Source: Garcia nutans
Lineage: Eukaryota > Streptophyta > Magnoliopsida > Malpighiales > Euphorbiaceae
Assembly: GCA_947685225.1 (NCBI GenBank)
Contig: CANTUV010000024.1
Coordinates: forward strand, 55,146,001 to 55,210,000
DNA length: 64,000 bases
Reading direction: 5' to 3'
In this document: positions 57,301-64,000 of the stretch, piece after piece
Layout: every line of letters begins with the position of its first letter
Numbering within the stretch: position 1 is the stretch's first letter
Notes under the pieces: model-generated
What the model was told of the DNA's origin: nothing
Database searches by the model: none
What the model saw: the letters and a program-made list of their open reading frames with translations, nothing else
Translations under genes and position numbers: made by a program

Positions 57301-59045
57301 AGATTTGGCGCCATTATTTATTTGGGGAAAAATGTTTCATCTACACTGATCACAAGAGTTTGAAGTATTTGGGTGTCCAGAAAGAACTCAATCTTCGTCA
57401 GAGGAGATGGTTAGAATTGATTAAAGACTACGACTGCTTAATTGATTATCATCCAGGTAAAGCAAATGTTGTTGCTGATGCTTTGAGTCGGAAGTCTTTA
57501 GCTGGTTTAACAGTTTACTCGCTCTCGTTGCTTGTTGAGTTGAGAGCATTGCATGCCAGTTTTGTACCTTGTGATGATGGTGCATTGTTGGCACAGTTGC
57601 AATTGAAGCCAGTTTTGTTAGATCAGATCAAAGAGGCTCAGTTGGTTGATATGAAGATTCAGAAGATTATTTCAGATTGCAAGATTGGGAAGACTAGAGA
57701 TTTTGTTGTGAGAGATGATGGGAGTCTCTGGTTTAAGAACCGATTGTGTGTGCCCGATGATGCTGATTTGAAAAGAGTTATTTTAGAAGAAGCTCATCAG
57801 TCAGTGTTTGCTATGCATCCGGGTAGTACGAAGATGTATAATGATTTGAGACAACATTATTGGTGGATTGGGTTGAAGAGAGACATTGCTGAGTTTGTAT
57901 CGAAATGTCTCACTTGTCAGAAAGTTAAAGCAGAGCATCAAGTTCCAACCGAGTTGCTTCAGCCGTTGTCAGTGCCTGAATGGAAGTGGGAAAGAGTGAC
58001 AATGGACTTTGTGTCTGGTTTGCCATTGACACAAAGAAGACATGATGCCATTTGGGTGATTGTGGATAGATTGACTAAGACAGCTCATTTCCTTCCGGTG
58101 CGGATGGATTACTCTTTGGAGAGATTGGCTGAGCTGTATATCCAGGAGATTGTGAAACTGCATGGTGTTCCAACTTCTTTAGTGTCTGATCGAGATCCCA
58201 GGTTTACTTCAAGATTTTGGAAGAGTTTGCATTATGCTATGGGTTCTCGACTGCACTTCAGTACTGCTTTTCATCCACAGACGGATGGACAGTCAGAGAG
58301 GGTGATACAGATTCTTGAAGATATGTTGAGAAGCTGTGTCATCGATTTCTCTGGAAGTTGGGATAGATTTTTACCTCTTGTGGAATTTGCTTACAACAAC
58401 AGTCACCAATCCAGCATTGGTATGGCACCATTCGAAGCATTGTGTGGCAGACGGTGTAGGACACCTCTTTGTTGGAATGAGCTTGGAGATAATAAGTTGG
58501 TTGGTCCTGATTTGATTCAAGAAACTGAAGAGAAAGTAAAATTGATTCGAGGTAGGTTAAAAGCAGCTTCAGACCGACAGAAGTCTTATGCAGATCTGAA
58601 AAGGAGAGACATTGAGTTTGATGTTGGAAATAAAGTGTTTTTAAAAGTATCTCCTTGGAAGAAGATTTTGAGGTTCGGTCGGAAAGGAAAATTGAGTCCT
58701 CGTTTCATTGGACCATATGAAGTTTTGGAAAGAGTTGGGCCAGTTGCTTATCGACTTGCTTTACCACCTGAGTTGGATCGTATTCATAATGTATTCCATG
58801 TTTCTATGTTGAGGAGGTACAGGTCGGATCCATCTCATGTGTTGCCATTTGAATCAATTGAAGTGAGCCCAGACTTGACTTTTGAAGAGGAACCAGTTGC
58901 TATCTTGACACGTGATGTGAAAGAGTTGAGAAATAAGAGAGTGCCATTGGTGAAGGTTCTATGGAAGAACCATGGAAAGGAAGAAGCAACTTGGGAGAGT
59001 GAACAAGCCATGCGAGAGCAGTATCCTCAGTTGTTTCAGACTTGA
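54399..59045 (+). pseudogene. gag-pol: Gag-pol polyprotein with one internal stop (Tekay-like chromovirus)
   Basis: ATG 54399 opens one frame to TGA 59043-59045, 1548 codons, broken only by TAG at 56802-56804 (codon 802). Approximate order: gag domain residues 92-237; CIHCGRPHGGPC (320-331) and CCHC knuckle CFRCGSPDHFVRDC (340-353); aspartic protease DPGSTHS (about 437); reverse transcriptase 608-860 with catalytic FIDD at 773-776; RNase H from about 917 (YSDASHRGLGCVL); integrase zinc region about 1130-1180 (CLTCQKVKAEH) and catalytic D, D, E in MDFVSG, SDRDPRF and GQSERV; C-terminal chromodomain-like region (VKVLWKNHGKEEATWE) about 1498-1545. The stop lies between the catalytic box and the rest of reverse transcriptase, so this copy cannot make a full enzyme without readthrough. 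Acceptor-like TTTGCAG ends 13 bases before the ATG. Confidence 0.9.
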
Positions 59046-59053
59046 TATCAGGT

Positions 59054-59091
59054 AATTTAGAGGACGAAATTTCTTTTTAGAGGGGGAGAAT
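59054..59091 (+). other. Pre-polypurine hairpin and polypurine tract
   Basis: AATTT-AGAGGACG-AAATT (59054-59071) matches the LARD motif with a shorter stem, followed by AGAGGGGGAGAAT up to the 3' LTR. It lies directly after the gag-pol stop. Confidence 0.75.
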
Positions 59092-61582
59092 TGTAATATC
59101 CTCATTTATGCCCTAAAAGTTTTGCATATTGTTATTGTTGTTGTTGTTATAAATTGAATTGAATGTATATAATGGGATAAGAAAAGAAATTGGGATGAGA
59201 ATGCTTGTGCATATGTGTTTTGGAGAAAGAAATAGGGTTTAGAGACAAATGTATATGTTGTGTATATGATGATATATATAACATATAAAGTGGTCAAATG
59301 AAGAGTCAAGGTGATGGTTAAGTGGAAGAAGATATTTTTGGTTGTTAATAAATTTACATATAAGGACTTATATGAGACAAAGGTTAGTTATATGATTGAG
59401 GGTGTTTTAGTAATTGCTTGGATAAGAACACTTGGTGGAGATTAAAAGCAAAATTTGACTTTGTATCTTGATTATTGTCTTCTTTCTTCAAGAGGTGGCC
59501 GGCTCTCCAAATTGAAAAGAGAAAAAGAAGTGTTCTTGATGATAGAAGCAAATTGAAGAAGCAATCAAAGGATTTGACAAGGGATTTGTGGAATTTCTTC
59601 TTTGTAAGTAAGTATTCTCTTGTTTTCTTTACTTATTTGGAAGTTGTATTGGAAGTGAATTAGGGTTTGGTAATTTTGTGATTTGGTGGATTTGAGATGT
59701 GTTGTGTTGTGCTTTCAAGTGTTAAATTAATTTTAAGTTATGAGTTTAATTGGAGGCTGTTGTTGGAAATGGTGGTTGTTGATTTGGATGGATAGAGAAG
59801 GATGTTGGTTTTAGGGTTTTGTGGTGAATATGTGTTTAATTGTGATATTAATGTGTGATGAAGTGGTTCTTGTGATGAATATGTGTTTAGAACATTGATT
59901 ATGTTCATGTGAAATATGTTATATGATGAATATTGTGTTTGAGTGCAATTGAGAAAGGGTTGGTTTTAGTTAAGGTTTTGTGATTTGGTGACACGGCCAA
60001 AAGCAATTTAGGGGAGTGGGCGTGTCCCTTAGGGGAGTGGGCGTGTCAATTGTTTGAATTAGCTACTGCCTCTTTTCTTTTTAAGGACACGGGCGTGTCA
60101 CTCAAGCTGGTTGGGCGTGTCAATCAAGTGAGTTGGGCGTGCCCTTCAAATGATTTGAACATTGTTTGATTTCTTGGTTCTCTTTGCATGGTTTAAATTC
60201 TTCAAAAGTTCCATTGTTCCTAAACTTAAACATGAACATTATAAACATGTTTCAAACACAAGAATGATCTAATCAAATGAATGTGGATGGTCCTAAAGCT
60301 ATGAATCATGTCAATTGTGTTTTGCCCTAATTGCATTGTTGAGAATTAACAATGTTATGTTATGCACTTTGAATGGTAATGTGTTTTATGAGTAATGTGG
60401 AATGAAATGTTAATATTTATGAATGATGTTATGTGAGATAAATATACACTTGAATAATGAAGTGTTATATTGTGAAATGAAATGTGGAGCCATTGTTATT
60501 GGCTAAGGTGATTTAATGGAGATAAATGAGGCATGTTTGCCTAAATGATAATGAGAATTGAGAATGAAATCTAAATGAATTGTGTGGCTAATGTGTTATT
60601 CCATTTTCAGAGTTTGTTGTTGGTGGCATGCCTAATGAGTGTAACAATCTCTTGAAGTTAGGTTGGATTGAATCCTTGAAGCCTAATTGAGATGTTACAA
60701 CCCTTGAAGCTAGGTTGGGTTAGTTCTTGAAGCCAAGTTGGGTTGATGCTTAGCATGCTTTGCTCCCCTTGAAGCTTGGTTGAACTTAATCCTTGAAGCC
60801 TAGTTGGGTATATGATATTGATATTGATAAATGTGATAACAAAACCAAAGCATTAACTCTGAAAATTGAATGACATATTAGTGTGTCTTGGGCCCATGCT
60901 TGTCTTTGCTTAGTGTTGTTCATGGATGATTAAATGATTAACTAATAAAGTATATGCAAGAATGTTGAAATGTGATATACATATATGTACGCTAGGTTAT
61001 GAAATGTAAATGTATGTTGTTAGCTTTCCATCTATGTTGTTACATGTATGATATAAATTAAAATTGGCATTGTATAACATTTAAGCATGTCTATTGCATG
61101 TTTTATCTTACTAAGCCCTTGGCTTAGCGCGATAGTGTTTAATCGCGCAGGTGATAGAACTGATAGAATCGAACCCGAGAGCTCTTCGAGACCGAGTGAG
61201 AGTAGACATTGAAGAGTTGATTTTGGGAGCTTAAAGATCAGAGCTGACTTGCCAATCATGTATAAATCTTTTATATTGTGTAAAGTTTTGTTGATAATGT
61301 AAATATATGTATAATAGTAAATATGTATTCAAATGTTTTCATATATATACATATTTTATAACTTCCGCTGTGTAATATATAAATGTATATATATATATAA
61401 CTAATATGTTTTGTTTTATAAGTAAATGATCTATTTTGTTAATAAGATATAATGATATGGATATGGTATCAAGTTTTAAAATGTTTTGAATGTTAAGGAA
61501 ACCGTAGCATCCCTATGTTTGGTGCACTTATGCTACATTGTTGTGGTTGTAGTGTGTGTGCATTGGATATGGGGGTGTTACA
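59092..61582 (+). repeat. 3' LTR of the young chromovirus
   Basis: It has the same length (2491 bp) as the 5' LTR. The few differences I saw are TTGTTGTTGTTATAAA against TTGTTCTTGTTATAAA, ATAATGGGAT against ATAAAGGGAT, GATTATTG against GATCATTG, and GCTTAGCGCG against GCTTAGTGCG. Confidence 0.9.
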
Positions 61583-61587
61583 AAAAC

Positions 61588-62258
61588 AATCAAAATTGAT
61601 AAGTAAATATAATTCTTGATGCAATCAGAAGAAAAAGAGAATCCACTCTTGTTCTATGATGGCTGAAATTTTCAATAAGAAAATTGAGAATATAATTTGT
61701 CAAAAAAGAGTGTGCTTACAAGAAAATAAGGCTATATTTATACTAAAGGGCCAATAAAATTCGAATCCCTAATTCTAATGGGAAAAGGAAAGCTACAAAG
61801 TCAAAATCCTAACCCACTAAGAAAATAAAAAGTATGGAAACAAACTAATATTCTAAAATAACTAAATAGGGGACCACACATCCCATGTGCCAAAAAGATT
61901 CCAAAATTCGGCCAAACTAAATCCCTTCAAAATAAGAACACGCCCCACACTATTTGGGCTGTCCATGGGCCTTAAATTACTTCCCAAGGCTGTATATGAA
62001 CCCCCATGGACCTTTCTTGCGCATTGGACCTCTTTAGCTAGCCTTTAGCTTTTAATTCACACTAAGCATCATAGTCGGCTTTGGTGTGCCTTCTTCAAGC
62101 TCTATTGTGCACTTTTCCATTACCATTTCAGTCACTTCCTTTGAAATTTGATCTTGAATATGCAATCCCATAGCTGCTCCAAACTTCTTAGCTCTACTCC
62201 TAGTCAATGGCCCATTTGGAAGCACCAATGGATCTTGCCTCGTGGCTGGTTCGTATCA
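61588..62258 (-). repeat. Reina-like 3' LTR, main part
   Basis: On the minus strand it starts TGATACGAACCAGCCACGAG at 62258, directly after a polypurine tract (AAGAGGGGGAGAA, 62259-62271). With 51575-51739 it makes an LTR of about 836 bp. A frame on the minus strand (about 62236-62052) reads LPNGPLTRSRAKKFGAAMGL, a basic tail found at the C-terminus of this kind of polyprotein, so the ancestral frame probably ran into the LTR. Confidence 0.7.
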
Positions 62259-62284
62259 TTCTCCCCCTCTTAAAAAAGATTTGT

Positions 62285-64000
62285 CCTCAAATCTGCATCA
62301 TCATAAGGAGATAAATCAGACACATTAAAAGTAGCACTAACACCATACTCACCAGGCAAGTCTATCTTTTATGCATTATCATTAATCTTTGCCAACACTT
62401 GAAATGGACCATTACCACGTTCATCAAGCTTATTCTTCCTTTGATTTGGAAACCTCTCCTTTCAGAAGTGTACCCAAACCCAATCCCCAGGAGCAAACAC
62501 TATCTTCTTGCGTCCTCTATTCGCTTGATCAGCATATGACTTGTTCTTTTTCTCCATATTAACTCGAGCTTTCTCATGCATAGCCTTCACCAATTCTGCT
62601 TTCCTATCTCCATCTAAACTAACAAGCTCATGTGAAGGTAAAGAAATAAGATCAAGTACAGTTAATGGGTTAAAACCATAAACAAGCTCAAATGGCGAAT
62701 AACCTGTAGAAGAATGAATAGAACGATTATAAGCAAACTCAATAAAAGGTAAACAATCTTCCCAAGCAGCCAAATTCTTTCCCACTATAGCTCTCAACAA
62801 TGTACCAAGTGTATGATTAACTACCTCTGTTTGCCCATTTGTTTGTGGATGACAAGTAGGAGAAAACAAAAGATTAGTTCCTAATCTACCCCACAAAACT
62901 CTCCAAAAATGGGACAAAAACTTAGCATCTCTATCAGACACAATAGTCCTAGGCACCCCATGTAGTCAAACCACTTCTCTACAGAACAAATCAGCTACAA
63001 CAATCGCATCATCAGCTTTACGACAAGGAATAAAATGTGCCATCTTACTAAACCTATCAACAACTACAAAAATGCTATCCCTACCTTTTCTAGTTCTAGG
63101 CAATCCAAGCACAAAATCCATGCTAATATCAATCCAAGATGAACTAGGTACAGGTAAAGGCATATATAGACTATGAGGCATAGACTTAGATTTCACCTGT
63201 CTATAAGCAATACAAGCAGAACACAATCTCTCAACATCCTTACGCATAGACGGCCAATAAAAATGCTCAAACAAGATATCATAAGTCTTAGCTACCCCAA
63301 AATGTCCCATTAATCCCCCACAATGAGATTCTAACACAAGAAAATCACGCATGGAACATTTAGGCACACATAATTTATTTCCCTTAAACAAGTATCCATC
63401 ATGCCTATAAAATGAATTAAAAGCTCCATGTTCACATGCAACATACACATTGCCAAAATCAACATCACCTACATATAAGTCCTTAACATACTCAAAACCA
63501 AGCAATTTAGAACTCAACACAGATAGTAATGTATATCTTCTAGACAACGCATCAGCCACTATATTATCCTTTCCTTGCTTGTATTTAACAACATAAGGGA
63601 ATTGTTCTATAAATTCTAGCCACTTACCATGCCTCTTATTCAACTTATCTTGTCCCTTCAAGTGTTTGAGGGACTCATGATCTGTATATATCACGAACTC
63701 CTTTGGAAGGAGGTAGTGATGCCACACGTCCAATGCTCTCACCAAGGCATACAACTCCTTATCATAAGTGGAATAGTTCAATTGTGCACCATTGAGTTTC
63801 TCACTAAAATAGGATATGGGCTTCTTCTCTTGCATCAACACAGCTCCAATACCTACACCAGAAGCATCACACTCAATCTCAAATGTACTCTCAAAATTAG
63901 GTAATGATAAAATAGGAGCGGATGTCAACTTCCCTTTCAGGCAGTCGAAGGCTTTTTGTTGCTCCTTTCCCCATTAGAACCCAACTTCCTTTTTTATTAT
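62285..64000 (-). pseudogene. pol: Reina-like Ty3/gypsy pol (RNase H and integrase), minus strand, runs off the window
   Basis: Reading down from the right edge: the end of reverse transcriptase (WGKEQQKAFDCLKGKLTSAP), RNase H (FEIECDASGVGIGAVLMQEK, YTDHESLKHL), integrase zinc region (H..H, CSACIAYRQVKSKS, where the usual second CxxC cysteine pair is altered to CSACIAY), and catalytic core with MDFVLGLP, SDRDAKFLSHFW and HPQTNGQTEVVN. After GDWVWVHF the frame continues through a stop to GPFQVLAKINDNA, LPGEYGVSATFNVSDLSP. In-frame stops lie at about 62963, 62462 and 62367. The first two are TGA codons where a CGA would fit, typical of methyl-C decay. There is no chromodomain before the polypurine tract in what I can read. 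Confidence 0.85.

Larger units (their letters stand above)
51740..61582 (+). mobile_element. Young, nearly intact Tekay-like Ty3/gypsy chromovirus
   Basis: It has 2491-bp LTRs at 51740-54230 and 59092-61582, a tRNA-iMet primer site, a single gag-pol frame with one stop codon, a C-terminal chromodomain and a polypurine tract. The LTRs differ at only a few sites that I could find (for example T at 53776 against C at 61128), so insertion was recent. Flanks are GAAAC (51735-51739) and AAAAC (61583-61587), a target duplication with one change. It is inserted in the 3' LTR of a Reina-like element. Confidence 0.9.

Overview
This window is plant nuclear DNA, most likely from a eudicot. It holds one recognisable host gene, a five-exon Rho GDP-dissociation inhibitor on the minus strand (43225-45221). 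Almost everything else is transposable elements, largely LTR retrotransposons nested inside one another. Spliceable GT-AG introns, tRNA-iMet and tRNA-Arg-like primer sites, chromovirus polyproteins, a PIF/Harbinger transposase remnant and AT-rich spacers all fit a plant. I do not name a species.

Left third (1-13800). A Tat/Ogre-like LTR with its tandem-repeat tail is split at 1883/13061 by a younger relative (1884-13060). That relative has about 2.2 kb LTRs, a 5-bp target duplication AGTTC, a Gag reading frame and no pol, so it is a non-autonomous, Gag-only element. Between gag and the 3' LTR it carries three successive minisatellites. Their units form tiny hairpins with nearly constant loops and covarying stems.

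13801-24726. An unassigned stretch with pieces of coding-like sequence is followed by a decayed minus-strand Tekay-like chromovirus (15819-19523). A complete plus-strand LTR (19524-22430) lies against it, and a truncated minus-strand LTR (22436-24726) follows. The junctions suggest an aberrant integration that removed about 240 bp.

24727-41905. A broken PIF/Harbinger transposase frame is interrupted by a 16.55-kb tandem structure, LTR-internal-LTR-internal-LTR. All three LTRs are 3256 bp and both internal regions are 3392 bp, with no coding capacity, and ATTAT lies on both outer sides. This is a large non-coding retrotransposon derivative (LARD type). Its LTR ends, primer site, leader hairpin and polypurine tract match the coding Tekay-like element at 51740-61582, its probable helper family.

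41906-50540. The RhoGDI gene lies here, with AT-rich flanks, a foldback MITE-like element and a Ty1/copia remnant whose 3' end is tandemly duplicated.

50541-64000. Three nested layers: an old minus-strand Tekay-type LTR, a Reina-like Ty3 element on the minus strand that runs off the right edge, and inside its 3' LTR a very young Tekay-like chromovirus (51740-61582). The young element has two 2491-bp LTRs with only a few differences and a gag-pol frame interrupted by one TAG.

The most interesting material is not protein-coding. Several short RNA or DNA hairpins recur at fixed places in these elements, and their stems change in a compensating way between families: next to the primer site, before the polypurine tract, near the LTR 3' part and in the tail minisatellites. 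All comparisons were made by eye, without alignment software.
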